Shown here piece after piece: positions 44,575 through 56,417 of a DNA stretch of 64,000 bases. A model generated the notes under the pieces. That model had not been told where the DNA came from. It did not search any database and saw only the letters and a list, made by a program, of their open reading frames with translations. The stretch is taken from NCBI GenBank assembly GCA_018398585.1, contig JAGTTD010000005.1:10219355-10283354 (forward strand), read 5' to 3'. The DNA is from Simmondsia chinensis (taxonomy: Eukaryota; Streptophyta; Magnoliopsida; Caryophyllales; Simmondsiaceae). How positions within the stretch are numbered: position 1 is the stretch's first letter; each line of letters begins with the position of its first letter. The translations under genes were made by a program, and so were the position numbers.

Positions 44575-46168
44575 GAGGTGACTGAATGCAAGGATTGTGT
44601 TTGAAAAATAAAAATAACTGTCAAGGAAGGCTCTTATTAAAAATATCAGCAAGCTGTTGTGAAGAGGGCACATGTAGGACATGAACAAGACCCATGTGAA
44701 CTCTTTCACACACAAAATGAATGTCGATCTCGATGTGTTTAGTACGAGCATGCTGAATGGGATTAGTGGAGAGATAGGTTACTGAAACGTTGTCACAATA
44801 GACCAGGGTTGCTTTATGAATAGTGATGCCAAGCTCACAAAGGAGAGACCGCAGCCAACAACACTCCAAAACGGCATTGGCAACGGCGTGATATTTTGCT
44901 TCAGCACTGGAGCGAGAGACGGTGGGCTGTCGTTTGGAGGACCAGGAAACAAGGTTACCACAAAAAAACACACAAAAGCCGGAGGTGGAACAACGAGTGC
45001 TACGACAATCGGCCCAATCAGCATCAGAATAGGCCACAAGCTGATCAAGGGCACCAAGAGAGATAGCAAGGCCATGATTCATAGTACCTCGAACATAGCG
45101 AAGAATACGTTTGATAGCAACCGAATGAGGAAGATGAGGAGCATGCATAAACAGACACACCTGTTGCACTACATAAGAGATATCAGGATGAGTAAATGTT
45201 AGATACTATAATGCACCGACAACCGATTGATACAAGGTGACATCGGTCATAAGCTCCCCATCAGAAGCAGAGAGCTTGGATTTGGAATCTGTGGGAGTAG
45301 CTACGGGTTTGCAGGCTAACATGTCAGTCTTCTCGAGCAAATCATGAGCATACTTGGACTGAGATAAGAATAAACCATCAGGAATGTGAGAAACAGAGAT
45401 TCCAAGGAAGTAGTTGAGACGTCCCAAATCTGTCATATCAAATTCACACTGAAGAGAGTGTAGTAAAGTCTGAAGGAAGGTAGTAGAGGAAGCAGTAAGA
45501 ATAATATCATCCACATAAAGCAGAAAAATAGCCATATCAGTCCAACGTCGTAGAGTGAACATGGAAGAATCAGACTTGCAACTGTGAAAACCGAGGCGAT
45601 GAAGAAAAGACGCAAAATGATTATACCAAGCACGAGGTGCTTGTTTCAATCCATACAATGATTTATTAAGCTTGCAAACGTAATCTGGAAAATTAGAATT
45701 CACAAAACCCGGTGGCTGCTTCATAAACACTTCTTCATTCAATGTGCCATTAAAAGGGCATTTTTAACATCAAGCTGATGAATGGGCCATTTTCGTGATG
45801 TGGCGATGGTTAAGACAGTACGAACAGTGGCCGATTTGACAACAGGACTAAAAGTCTCATCATAATCAATACCGTACCATTGCGTATAGCCCTGAGCAAC
45901 TAAGCGCACCTTATAGCACTCAATTTGACCTGTAGAAGTATGTTTGACACAAAAAAAAAACCCATTTGTAGCCAACAACATTAGCAGTACTTGGTTTTGG
46001 AACAAGTGTCCAAGTGTGGTTATGTTGAAGTGCATTATATTCATCAAGTATTGCATTTTTCCAATTATCATCATTAAGTGCTTGCTTGTAGGAATAAGGA
46101 ATATTAGTTATAGCAGAAAGAGCAACCATTGAGGGTTTGAGAAGAGACTTAGTAATACCAGCCTTAGA
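44575..46168 (-). pseudogene. Copia-3 RT and RNase H
   Basis: [22 protein letters not shown] and VVGYKWVF (46000-46100), then [44 protein letters not shown] and catalytic FLLYVDDIILT near 45515. RNase H: YSDADWADCRSTRCSTSGFC, SWSSKRQPTVSRSSAEAKYH, VYCDNVSVTYLSTNPIQHAR and HVPSSQQLADIFNKSLP at the end. A run of A near 45952 shifts the frame between GYKWVFF and the next segment, and further frame changes occur near 45740 and 45190. The catalytic residues are kept. Confidence 0.87.
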
Positions 46169-47160
46169 CTAAGTAACCATTGGATGAACTGACCGAGAAA
46201 AGGCAGGAGGCTCGGGCGGTGGTGATAATGGCAGCATCAGCGGTTGCGGTGGAGGCGTGGGCCACGTTAAGTGAGTATCAGAAGAAGGCAATGGAGGAGG
46301 CGAGGGAGCAGCCGGAGTGGAGGATGCGGGAGGTGGAATCGGGAGGGGCAATAGGCCACAGAAAGGTGACGCATCAAGTGGTGGTTTGAACACATGTTGA
46401 AGACGATGCATAGTGTGCTGCGAAGTGGCCCCCAACCGGGCTAGAGAAAAATCTGTTTCATCAAAAACAACATGTCTCGAGATAACAATTTTGTTAGTCA
46501 TAAGATTTAAACACTTGTAGCCCTTATGGTTCGGCGGGTACCCCAAAAATACACATAATGAGGACCGTGGTGCTAGTTTATGCAGTGCAGTAGCACTTAA
46601 GTTGGAATAACAGGCACAACCAAAAACCCTGAGATGATTATAGGAGGCCTTTTTCTTGTAAAGATGTTGAAAGGATATTTTCTTCTTGATAGAGGTAGAG
46701 GGCAAAAGGTTTATTATATATGTAACTGCAAGAACAGCCTCCACCCAATATTCTAAAGGCATACAAGCTTGAAACAACAAAGTACGCATCATATTTCCAA
46801 TAGTTTTATGCATTCGTTCAGCTTTCCCATTTTGTTGGGACGTATGTGGATATGAAATTTGACTAAGAATGCTCAGTTCAGCAAACAACTTATTAAAATC
46901 CCGATTAATGTATTCGGTGCCATTATCACACTGAAATTGTTTGACCTCCATCCCAAATTGGTTAAGCACGAGATTTCGAAATTGAACAAATAAATCAAAC
47001 ACCTTAGATTTAGCACGCATCGGGTAAATCCACAAAAAATGAGAATAGTCATCCAAAAATAACAAATAATACTTATAACTACTGAAGCAAATAATAGGTG
47101 ATGTCCATACATCAGAATGAACGATATCAAAAGGACGAGACGTAAAGGAAACAGACTTTT
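46169..47160 (-). pseudogene. Copia-3 integrase with proline-rich linker
   Basis: A 298-codon frame reads MLFLDDYSHFLWIYPMRAKS, FQCDNGTEYINRDFNKLFAE, SYPHTSQQNGKAERMHKTIG, NHLRVFGCACYSN and FLGYPPNHKGYKCLN, covering the integrase core and downstream module. The catalytic D and E positions seem present. The last 80 residues are very rich in Pro (PLPIPPPASSTPAAPSPPPL), the usual variable linker before RT. It is open but detached from an intact gag. Confidence 0.87.
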
Positions 47161-47354
47161 GAAAAAGTAAACGACTGTGCTTACCTAATTGACAAGCATG
47201 ACAAAGACTGGACTCTGAAGTAGAACCTAAACAGGAAATGAATTTGTGTTTGACTAATGAGGATAAGACCGGCTGCCCAGGATGACCAAGTCGGCGATGT
47301 CAGAGAGACTGCGTAATCTGAGAAGCAACTAATGAAACATGCGAAGAGAATGAC

Positions 47355-47730
47355 TTAGGAACGGAGTAAAGAGGCCCCGAGCTGGGACATTGTTTTGGCA
47401 TTTTTAATGGAAAAACCACCCGAGTTAAATTCTAAAAGGCAACAATTATCTTTACAAAATTGGCGAACAGATACTAAATTAGTGGAAAGGCCAGGAATAT
47501 AAAGGACATTATGCAAATTGAAACGACCAACAAGTGTGCTAAGAAAACTAAATCCAACCCCAACAATCGATAAAGAGGCACCATTTCCAACCAATATTTT
47601 ATCACAACCATGATAAGGACTAAGCAATGAAAGCAAACTAGGGTTATTAGTCATATGGGATGATGCATCACTGTCCATTGTCCAGGAAAAATCATTCATA
47701 GGATTAGAATGAGCAGTAAAAAATTAAAAA
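47355..47730 (-). pseudogene. Copia-3 protease region
   Basis: On the minus strand FSWTMDSDASSHMT carries the protease motif, with DSD where DSG is usual. GNGASLSIVGVG, LHNVLYIPGLSTNLVSVRQF and CCLLEFNSGGFSI follow, as normal for Copia. The stretch joins the gag-pre-integrase part at 47160-47340 (GHPGQPVLSSL region). Confidence 0.75.
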
Positions 47731-47754
47731 ATATGGTGAGGAGATGCAAACCCT

Positions 47755-47840
47755 GAAGGGGGAAGGCTGCGTACATCCCCCTCCCCCCCCCCGACCCTGC
47801 TTAGGCGGGAGCCCTTGAGGCACTGGGTATGTTCCTTTCT
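47755..47840 (+). mobile_element. Short headless SINE with 11-bp target duplication
   Basis: ATGCAAACCCT occurs at 47744-47754 and 47841-47851. Between them lie AAGGCTGCGTACATCC, a C-run, GACCCTGCTTAGGCGGGAGC and CACTGGGTATG, the 3' body of TS/Au-like SINEs, ending in CCTTTCT. No head is present, so it is 5' truncated. The flanking frame reads as Copia-3 upstream of the protease, so the SINE came after Copia-3. Confidence 0.85.
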
Positions 47841-47880
47841 ATGCAAACCCTAAATAAATATTAGAACCAGCAGCTGATGT

Positions 47881-48105
47881 GTTTTTCTACATCTATCAAA
47901 ATTTAATATAAAAACCCTATCTATTAAACACACCTAAATTGAAGTGTAGGGCGAGAGGGTGTCGAACCACAGGGACTAAGAGTGCTTGAATTTATTCTAT
48001 AACTTAAATTAATTTGAATAAATTGAGAGGTTTTTGTATTAATTAACCTAAGGAAACAACAATTAAACTAAGGTAATCTACTTCTAATCGGAAAAGTGTA
48101 TAAAA
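47881..48105. other. Unassigned repeat-like stretch
   Basis: It includes AGTGTAGGGCGAGAGGGTGT and CGAACCACAGGGACT, a phrase often seen in plant LTR elements. No domain or LTR partner is present here. Confidence 0.4.
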
Positions 48106-49755
48106 TTGTTCAATTCACGCAAATTGGTTTCCAGCACTAACAAGAATGTGGAGGATTGGCTAAAGCGGTCTCTAATTGCGCACTCTTCGGATGAGGTGAG
48201 TCGGGATAATATCCTCACCTTTATCACGGAGAATGACCTTCACGGTTTAACCCCTAAAGGGTTAAGCACCACCACTTTTATCCTGGTTTGTGATTCCGCT
48301 GAGACTTTGGAGTCTTACCTCGGCCCGCGTCGCGAGATTCTTCTTAGGAAATTCAAAGAGATTTCTAAATACTCAGGCGAGATTCTTGGATCACTTAACA
48401 GAAGAGTATGGATCGAGGTTTTTGGACTGCCTGTCCAATGCTGGACTAAGGAATGCTTTTTTGACCTCGCGAGATTATGGGGGAAGTTAGTCAGGGTGGA
48501 CTCGAGAATGTCTGCTATGAGATGCATTGATGCTGCCAGGATCCTCATTGACACCTGCTCCCCATCACTTATTCATCAAATGGTCCAAGTCCAATTTAAT
48601 GGGGTTTCTAGATTGGCCCTGGTCAAAGAGGGTTAGACAGAGTTGATTCCAGATTACTCTCCCAGTGTTGTTGTTCTAGCGGCATCGGCCAGATTAGCAA
48701 GAGAACAGACCTCTTCGTCAATGAATCCACACTGAGACAATCAGTGCACCACCTTGGCGCGCCACACCACAATGGCTCAACATTCTCCTGTTCACAGGAC
48801 GGCTGACGTGGGCGATGAGGGTCATGGGAGTCGCACTATGGGGCCATTAAATGAAGGAGTAAGCATAGTTAAGCTATCGACGGGTCAGCTTGCTTTCCAT
48901 ATTGATGGTTAGTATGTCGGCAGGTGGTTTGTGGAGTGCAGTTGGCCACATGCTTCTCTTCCCCATCCGTCTCCCCAGCTCGGTGCTCATATACCATTTC
49001 AGGAAGTGCGTGGAAACCAACAGCTGCCTCCATTGCTCCCATGGGTTGAGTGTGACATAACTGATTCAGCTCAACCTCATGCTCAATTATCGCCTCTTGA
49101 GAAGGAAACTCAAGACTCCACCAGTGCGAATGATTCTGGGTCCTCGAGGCCTGTGTTTCCTCCAGGTTTCGAGCCCACCGCCTTGAACAGGTTAGAGCCT
49201 TGTGTAGAGGGACCTAGCAGAGCTGGGATGAGAAAAGGAAAAGGGGTGATGACAAAAAAAGGAAAGGAAAGCGTCAAAGCGGAAGAAGAAGGAGACTGAA
49301 AAGCGGGAGTTTCAGGAGTTTTTGAAAGATATGTCACCCAGGAACAGCGCGCAGAAAACGTCCAAGGCCTCAGGCAAGCGAAAAAAGGGGAATAAGGCGA
49401 AGCGGGGTGGCCGCACTCAAGAAACCGAAAAGATCCTGGAAGCTAAACGAGTAATTGCAATGGGGAGAAGGTTAGGTTTGAACTTTGACAGCTTTGATCC
49501 ACCTATGGTGAGCGCTATGCTTGAAAGAAGGGTGACCTGACTGCCCCTTTGTCTTGTTTGGTTTGCCCCGAGTCCGAGTCTTTCATAGTGAGTCCTTTGA
49601 TTGGTTTGCCCTGTTTAGTCTTATTTGTAGGCCTGTTTGTTTTGCTGTTGTATTTTTTGAGCCCCGTTATTGAGCAGGTTTTTTAAGGGCTCGCTTGTTC
49701 GAGCGCCTGATTTGTTTCGCGACATGGTCGCTAATTATCAAAAAACAAAAAAAAA
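48106..49755 (+). mobile_element. L1-derived element with ORF1 only, poly(A) end
   Basis: A 176-codon frame at 48106-48636 reads ENDLHGLTPKGLSTTTFILV, RREILLRKFKEISKYSGE and LNRRVWIEVFGLPVQCWTKE, matching the DUF4283 region of plant L1 ORF1. The next 900 bp carry the Pro/Ser linker (RPVFPPGFEPTALNRLEP) and a basic segment (KKGNKAKRGGRTQETEKILE), in shifted frames. Then comes a non-coding tail ending CAAAAAACAAAAAAAAA at about 49740-49757. Endonuclease and RT are missing. It looks like a deletion derivative moved in trans by a full L1, or a gene capture with an L1 3' end. Confidence 0.65.
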
Positions 49756-49756
49756 A

Positions 49757-50075
49757 TGTATCTTGACTTGGTCATTGAAAGGGCTATGGTAGGCGAAAGT
49801 TTAGTCTTCGAACTAATTGCACCACCAATAAATGTAAATATGTAAATTGACGTAGACTTCCTTTTGTCCAAGTTTCTTACAAAATCAGCATCAACATAAC
49901 ATGTTAAGGCTATGTTTTCATCCTCTATGCCATGAACCAGTACATCTAAGTCGTTCCCCTCCTATATGTCATTATCCTGGGTTAGCCATGTATTTGCTCA
50001 AGATGCTAACTACATAGACCTAATTGCATTTGCATAGCGAACACTGCCCATCTCAACCTTTTCTTCTTTGTCTAT
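49757..50075 (-). pseudogene. Copia RNase H fragment
   Basis: The minus strand reads GIEDENIALTCYVDADFVRN, LDKRKSTSIYIFTFIGGAIS, SKTKL, the Copia RNase H core (family form: YxDSDxAGDxDxRRSTSGY). It directly abuts the poly(A) of the L1-derived element, which probably inserted into this Copia copy. Confidence 0.75.
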
Positions 50076-50560
50076 TGATACTTTAAAATGTGTTACAAGA
50101 GGCATTATGACTGGTTTTAGCTCTTGTGATGTTGAACTTTTGAAGTAAGGTAACTTGTTTTGAAGAAAGAACAAAAAGAGCAACATGTTTCAAAAACAGA
50201 AATAAGAAGGGTATCGGCTTCATTATTGGTGACAAGAAACCAAAAAGACTACATGCTAGATGATCTAATAACTGTAAAGATGAAATGGAAGTCATTGTTT
50301 ATATTGCCGATTTGTTGGTGACAAAGTAAATTCCCTGTTGTTCTTAGTCTAAAACATGTAGTCTTTCATATGCTTTTTTGATCCGCCTTCGTATGCTTTT
50401 GCCAAAACCTTTTTTTCTTGGGTATGCACATTGTCTCCATGATTAAGAATGCCATTCTATATTTTTACATTACTTGGATAAATTATTATGATAATTCATA
50501 TAAGCATGTCATCACAAATACATAACAACTTCTTCAATGGCCATAGTTTTAGCCTTTGGT
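50076..50560. other. Downstream flank of the sugar transporter
   Basis: This probably holds the 3' untranslated region of the minus-strand transporter. No other gene was recognised. Confidence 0.5.
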
Positions 50561-51417
50561 TCAATTCTTAGATGACTTGTCCAAGGGATCATTTCTATGA
50601 TTAACAATCCTATTCCAAAACCAGTGCTCTCTCCATACTTGATCCATTTTCTCAATCGGAATACCTTTAGTCTCTGGCAATAACAAGTAAACAAAAATCG
50701 TCATCACTGCCACCCAACCACCGAAAAAGAAGAAGATCCCAGCCTTGAAGTGGCAGAGCATGGTCAAAAAACATTGGGCAACAACAAAAGTGAACACAAA
50801 GCTAACCGCCACCGTGATGCTCTGTCCTATAGACCGTATCTCAAGCTGAAAGATCTCACTGGGGACCAACCAACCCAACGGTCCCCATGACCAGCCGAAT
50901 CCAGCAACATAAACACAAATCAGGAGTAAAATAGAGTAGGCATATGGTTTAGTCAAGCCGCCTTGGTCTCCAAGTTCTATGAGCATTATGCTTCCAATAA
51001 TCACTTGGGAGACAAACATTTGCACTCCTCCTATGATAAATAGGGCCCTTCGCCCTACCCTGTTGCATAAAGAAAACAAAGTTCATATTAATATCTTTTG
51101 GGATAAGCTATACTTTAGTAGTTTTGGTAAATTAATTTTTTATTCAAAAAATTTTATAAAATATTTTTTTAGTTCATCATTTAAGGTGCAATAATTGTAA
51201 AATACAGCACCCGACATCATTTTTTCAATCCAATGATGTCGCCAGCCCGCTAAACCAAACTAGTCCCTATCCAGTAAACAAAATTGAATTAAACAAAAGA
51301 CATTAAAAAACCGATGTTATCATTAGATAATATATACAATTGACTATTTTAAATAAAGAGTGAAAGACTAATTTAAAGAAATTTACAAAAAAAATTAACA
51401 ACTGATGACTATAAAAG

Positions 51418-51760
51418 TGACCACCAGGCGGCACGGGGCCCAGGAGCCACTACCGCCTCCCAGCATAATCGCCAGGAGCCACTACCGCCTCCCAGCATAC
51501 CCGCCACCAGGCGGCACAGGGCCCAGGAGCCACTACCGCCTCCTAGCATAACCGCCACCAGGCGGCACAGGGCCCAGGAGCCACTATCGCATCCCAGCAC
51601 ACCCGCCACCAGGCGGTACCAGGCCCAGGAGCCACTACCGCCTCCCAGCATACCCACCACCAGGCGGTATAGGGCCCAGGGGCCACTACCGCCTCCCAAC
51701 ATGACCACCTCTAGGCGGTACAGGGCCCAAGGGGCCAGTACCGCCTCCTTAAACACCCCC
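51418..51760. repeat. GC-rich 51-bp minisatellite in STP intron 3
   Basis: About seven units are built on CCACCAGGCGGCACAGGGCC, CAGGAGCCACTACCGCCTCC and CAGCATA. Each unit holds AGGCGGTA and TACCGCCT arms in inverted order, so it can fold. The 51-bp period keeps a minus-strand frame open as 17-residue repeats (MLGGGSGSWALYRLV), which is a by-product of the period. It is followed by a TATA-like CCCTATAAATAGGGG near 51861, so it may be part of a retrotransposon LTR. Confidence 0.85.
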
Positions 51761-52777
51761 ACCTAAGTAACCTCACGCCTGAAAGTCACCAATGCCCCCA
51801 TTGGCTGAGGGGGCCAGGCGGTGCCCTACCCCACTATTTGCTACCCAAGCATACATTTCCCTATAAATAGGGGAAGGGACTTCATAAAGAAGGACAAGGA
51901 ACTTGAGTCTCGTTCCACCCTCAAGAACCCATCCAAAAAATCCCGAAACAACAATAAAATGAACAAGGTGAAGGTGTCAAACCTGTCGACGAGCATCACC
52001 GAAATCAAAGTTGATCCAATCCCAACAAACCCCGTCACAACCGCAGACATCAACGAACCACTCTCCCCCAATCCAATCGTCCTAAAAATAACAGGCGCAT
52101 AGAATGCAATTGAATTGATCCCAGTCAATTGCTGGAACATCGGAATCCCTATCGACATTACCAGTTGCGCCCTGTACTCCCTTCTTTTGATTATTCTCTT
52201 CGTTTGTCTCCTCCCTCCTTCTCTTTCTTCAGCTGCAATTGATGCTAATTTTGCTTTTACTAGGTCATTGATCTCTTCCTCTACATTGACGGTGCCTCTC
52301 AACTTCTGCAAGAGAATTTCGGCCTTGAGGTGGTCGTTGTGTCTTTGGATTAGGCTGTTTGGGGTATCAGGGAGGAATAGGGTGCCTAGGGTTAGGAGTA
52401 TGGCGGGAACCGCAGCCATGCCTAGGGAGATTCGCCAACCCCATCCGCCAAATAATTCGTTGGTGGCGAAGTTGATGAGGTTGGCGGAAAGCGCACCAAC
52501 GCCGATACTGAGTTGGAACATGTTGTTGAAGGCTCCCCTGTGGTTCGGTGGTGCCATTTCTGAGAGATACAGCGGCACTGACTGCATGAACGATGTTATG
52601 TTAAACAACTATCTATTCTGAAAAACCTCAATTGAGAGGTAAATGTTTGACAATATTTTTAAATTGTTTTCCCTTTCACATGAATGCTTGAAGTCGTTAT
52701 ACTACAAAGACCTACCTCATAATTCTAATGAAATTAAAATAATATTGAGAACGAGTATTACTGAAGCTCAAACTCGA

Positions 52778-52800
52778 TTTTTTTTTTTTTTTTTTTTTTT
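52778..52800. repeat. T23 run in STP intron 2
   Basis: A homopolymer of 23 T that could be the poly(A) end of a minus-strand LINE or SINE; no body was recognised next to it. Confidence 0.6.
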
Positions 52801-52989
52801 GTCAATAAGGGTTTTATACTTTTTGAAATGAACTTCTCACAAAAGCTCAAACTAATGGATGAAGGTTCAATAATATTTCTTTATACTCCAACATACCATA
52901 TTGGATAGTAATATCGCAATATTGTGATCGTAATATAGTACGGCAGGGGGAAAAAAAATCCAATGTGTGCAGATGATATGGGGAGATTT

Positions 52990-53640
52990 AATTGCAGATC
53001 TTCTTCCCTTGCTCCATTAATTTCCTTTATTGTGTTCATTAGTGTTGAGAAAACTGAATGGGAAACAGTACAAAATCTCTTGCAAATGTCATTCTAAATG
53101 CACCACTAGATAAAGGTTTTATGGGATGGTACGTCATGGAGGCGGACTTCCGATCATAGACATTTCCTCCGAATAGAGGGCCTATAACTAAAGTAGTTCT
53201 TACATGGTCTGGGGTGTGGAGGGGCCTCATTTTGCCTAAGGTTGAATTATTGGTATGGATAATATTGTCGGAGAGAATGAGTTCCAAAGATCAGTTGAGT
53301 CGAGTGGGCCTAATGAGACCAAGTTCGTATTTTGTGGGACTAACCTCGAGAATATTGATAACTTTTTCTTTAATTGTTGAAACAATGGTTAGTATGGTGT
53401 AGGTGTCTCTAGTGATGGGCAATTATGTTTGTGAAACCTGTCACGATAAGGGAATATTTTGAGGAATGCCTTGACTTGAAGTGTTGGTGGTAAATTATAA
53501 ACAAGGGTGGTATGTCTTGTTCTTTGTTTTGTTATAGGTAATTTTGAACAAGAAGAATGAGATCATTTTTGAAAATTCGGTCAATAGACAATATACATTT
53601 TGGAATATCTATGCCATTGGATTTTTCGGTTAGTGCTTGG
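52990..53640 (+). pseudogene. L1 LINE fragment (zf-RVT region) in STP intron 2
   Basis: The plus strand reads VWRGLILPKVELLVWIILSE and RMSSKDQLSRVGLMRPSS at 53212-53330, the conserved zf-RVT pattern of plant L1 ORF2 (VWKG..PPKVE.F.W). Decayed sequence continues to about 53570 (RNEIIF-like). Only this C-terminal piece remains. Confidence 0.75.
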
Positions 53641-55740
53641 TGTAATTAATCCCATATAACCTTGAGGAGACAATAAACTATATAGATTGTACTAAGATGT
53701 GGTCAAACCACTGACAAATTCAACATAAACAATTCAACCCTATAGTGCAAATGAGTTTTTTGTTAGTGCAATTAGCCCAAAAAGATTGTAGTTCTGTATT
53801 GGATCTAATTCAGATTGTGCATTATTACATTTCAATGTTTTAATCCTTTTGTGCACCTTGGTGCTTGCGCACTTTCAAGCATTGTAACCGATCATTGAAA
53901 ATAAGCGGCAATGGACCAAGAAGAAAACTTTCGTCTACGACGACTTCTTAATAAAGAGGAAGAGATTTTTCTTTACCAAGGGAAAAACCTTTTCTGTTCT
54001 AAATTTCCAACCTCAATCTCATATTGCGTTCAAATTGCAAAAACACGAATCTTATATAAATTCATATAATGAAATTAATTTTCTTAACCTAATGAGAGAA
54101 AATTTTGAAAAATAATGTTTAAATAAAAACTTTAAGGTAATTACATTTTATTACCCTTAGCTTGTTTTTATCACATGTTACCCTGAGTTTTGGTTAAATT
54201 GTTCACAAGTCCACAATCTTCGAAAAAAAATTTGGGTCTTTAAGGCATAGATCCCTATATTTTGTTCGTTAAGTCAATTTAATCCTTTTATTTCAATTTT
54301 TTTCAAATCAGTCCTCATGAAATTTACATTTTGTCAATTTACTAATAAAGTAAAATAAGTTAGCAACATAATAGTCTGGTCACTAGTGTGTTTAAATTGG
54401 GTCAATAGTTAGATTTGTATTAGGACACTTGCATCTGACATAATTAGGTCATTAAAAATCATGGTACTTGGCCTATTTGGTATTTGCTTTTTCTAGAAAA
54501 AAAATTGTATTTCTACAAAAACATTTTTCTAAAATTTCAAGGGTGTTTGGTTAAAGTGAAAAAAATATTTTTTATTGAAAGTAAAAGATGTTTTTTTACT
54601 TTTAAGCAGAATCAAAACTTTTGTGCTACTCCTTTTAAACAGAAGTAGAATAAGAAGCAAAAATTAAAAGTGTGAGAAAGTTTGATTAACGTGCCTTGAG
54701 GTATAATAATATATTTTTAACCACCCAAAACTTTAATAATATATTTAAAAAAATATTTTATATATTTACAAAATATTAAATATGAAAAAAAATATTTTAA
54801 AACTTAATAATATATTTTAAAGTAATTTAAACATTTGAAAAATATTTTAAATATTTAAGAGAGTATTTTTTAACCAAAGGACTTTTATTAATGTCTTTTC
54901 TGATAATTTGACAAAAAAAGCATTGTTCTTAAATATTGTCTAAACACTCACAATAATGTTATAAGTGCTTCTTGACTAGTTGGACCAAATACAAATTGCT
55001 TCCCTGATGCAACACTTTTTACAAAATTACTTCTACAAAAAGTACTTACGAAAAAAAAAATATCGCAGTAATGCCTAAATCTAAATTATAGATGCACTTA
55101 ATTAACACAAATAATAATAAAATGGCTAAACTGATACAGTGGGTAATGGAGATGGACCTTTATTATAAGTAATGCTAAAAAATTTTATGGTTTCTATAAA
55201 GAAATGGTCTTCCCTTTAACCACAGAAAGCATAAGAAAAATCTTTTCATTTTTTTTTTTAAAATATCCCTATTATTTCTACCTTCAAGCCATTACAAGGT
55301 AAATAAGGAATTAAGTGAGTCAAGTTGGTTCCCTAGCCCTCCCAAGTTGTCTCCTTATTTAATTCAAAAGGCTCGACTCCTTCGATATTTGATCCAAGCG
55401 AAGCTTACTCGTCTAGTCAAGAAAGCTCAGTTTGAGTTGGGAGAGTTGGGGCATGGTAGCTCTTAAGTTTGAAGGATCTTAAAAATATCAAATCTTGAGC
55501 TACATAATGTTTCTATGTATATAATTAAAGTGAATTTGAGTCTAAACTAACCTAGAAAATCATAAATTGAGCTAAAAAGCAAGCCCAAATAAGACAAATT
55601 CATCTTGGAGCTTGTTAAGTTGGTTCGAGCCCTAAGCCGGCTTCAAGTTCAATTTCTTTAAGCATGATGAGCTTCAAGTCAAGAAAAATTTTGTTATGCT
55701 AAACCTCAAACATAGTGAGCTCGAACACAATCAACTCATT
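53641..55740. other. Rest of STP intron 2, AT-rich
   Basis: Around 54480-55080 there are inverted AAGCAGAATC/TTTTACTTTTAAGC words typical of degenerate MITEs. Around 55360-55730 there are GAGCTCGA/GAGCTTG-type words like those of MITE A. No clear ends or duplications were found and no gene is present. Confidence 0.4.
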
Positions 55741-56417
55741 TTCATTTTAAAGGTTAAAGAAATGAGATATAATAGTAGGATAAAAAGTGACCTGGTTGGC
55801 AAAGCTGACTCCAATCCCAAGCAGACACGACCAAAGATAAGCATGTAGAGATTTAGTGCTGCACCGCCAAGTATCGATCCAGCCAAGAAGGCAACCCCTC
55901 CTACTGTAATTGATGCCCTGCCCCCGTATGCTCCAGTAAAAGATGATGCCACGAATGAAGCCAAGAGTCCAGACACATACAATGATGATGTGAACAAGGT
56001 CAACACCTGACTATCGAATTTACAGTAGTTGCTTATCTCTTTGACCTCCCCCATCTTTTTGTACACTTTTGGGAAGAACCTCTTTAGAAATGGCTCCATT
56101 GACGTTACTCCTCCTTCAATTTAAGTATACAACAGAGTGTATTTCACTCAATATATCATATTAGAAATTTTTATACTAAACTAATGCTACCAAAATGAGG
56201 TATATACAATGTTTTCCCTTTCTTTATACAAGTCTTGTATCATTATATTAGTAAAGGTGAAGCATGCTACATCCTAAATGCCAAGCTACTAATTGATCCA
56301 ACAACATAAGATTTTAGGAGAGGATCATATATGTACTATTTAGAAATAAAAGATAATTTGTATTTTTCATTTACACTTAGTTTTTCATTTTTAATTTTCC
56401 TTTTTCTTTTCTTTTTC

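Larger units (their letters stand above)
44345..47880 (-). mobile_element. Copia-3, 5'-truncated, minus strand
   Basis: The minus-strand order is protease, integrase, RT, RNase H, purine tract (GATTGAGGGGGGA) and 3' LTR. Gag and the 5' LTR are missing: recognisable sequence ends at about 47880. A small SINE sits upstream of the protease. The coding region is longer and cleaner than in Copia-1 and Copia-2. Confidence 0.88.
50561..56113 (-). pseudogene. STP-type monosaccharide/H+ symporter, exons 2-4, frame break at end of exon 2
   Basis: Minus-strand exons are 55792-56113 (exon 2, starts GGVTSMEPFLKRFFP), 51983-52581 (exon 3, VPLYLSEMAPPNHRGAFNNM to SVMLVDR) and 50561-51059 (exon 4, [20 protein letters not shown] to the stop). 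STP hallmarks: [46 protein letters not shown] and [13 protein letters not shown]. These are 12-helix plasma-membrane proteins importing hexoses with protons. Phases of exons 3 and 4 agree. Exon 2 is 322 nt and misses one base: LIFGRV is followed in the wrong frame, while one base over it reads GVSFANQ up to the donor GT at 55791-55790. Exon 1 (first helix) is not in the window; Copia-4 and an RTE lie where it should be. It could be a pseudogene, or a gene with an assembly error and a first intron longer than 7.8 kb. Confidence 0.85.

Noticed and set aside
46180..46389. 69-codon plus-strand frame with helical look
   Set aside because: It is antisense to the Pro-rich linker of Copia-3 integrase.
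51409..51762. Repetitive Gly/Trp protein with 17-residue units
   Set aside because: It is explained by a 51-bp tandem repeat in an intron; no promoter, splice or homology support.
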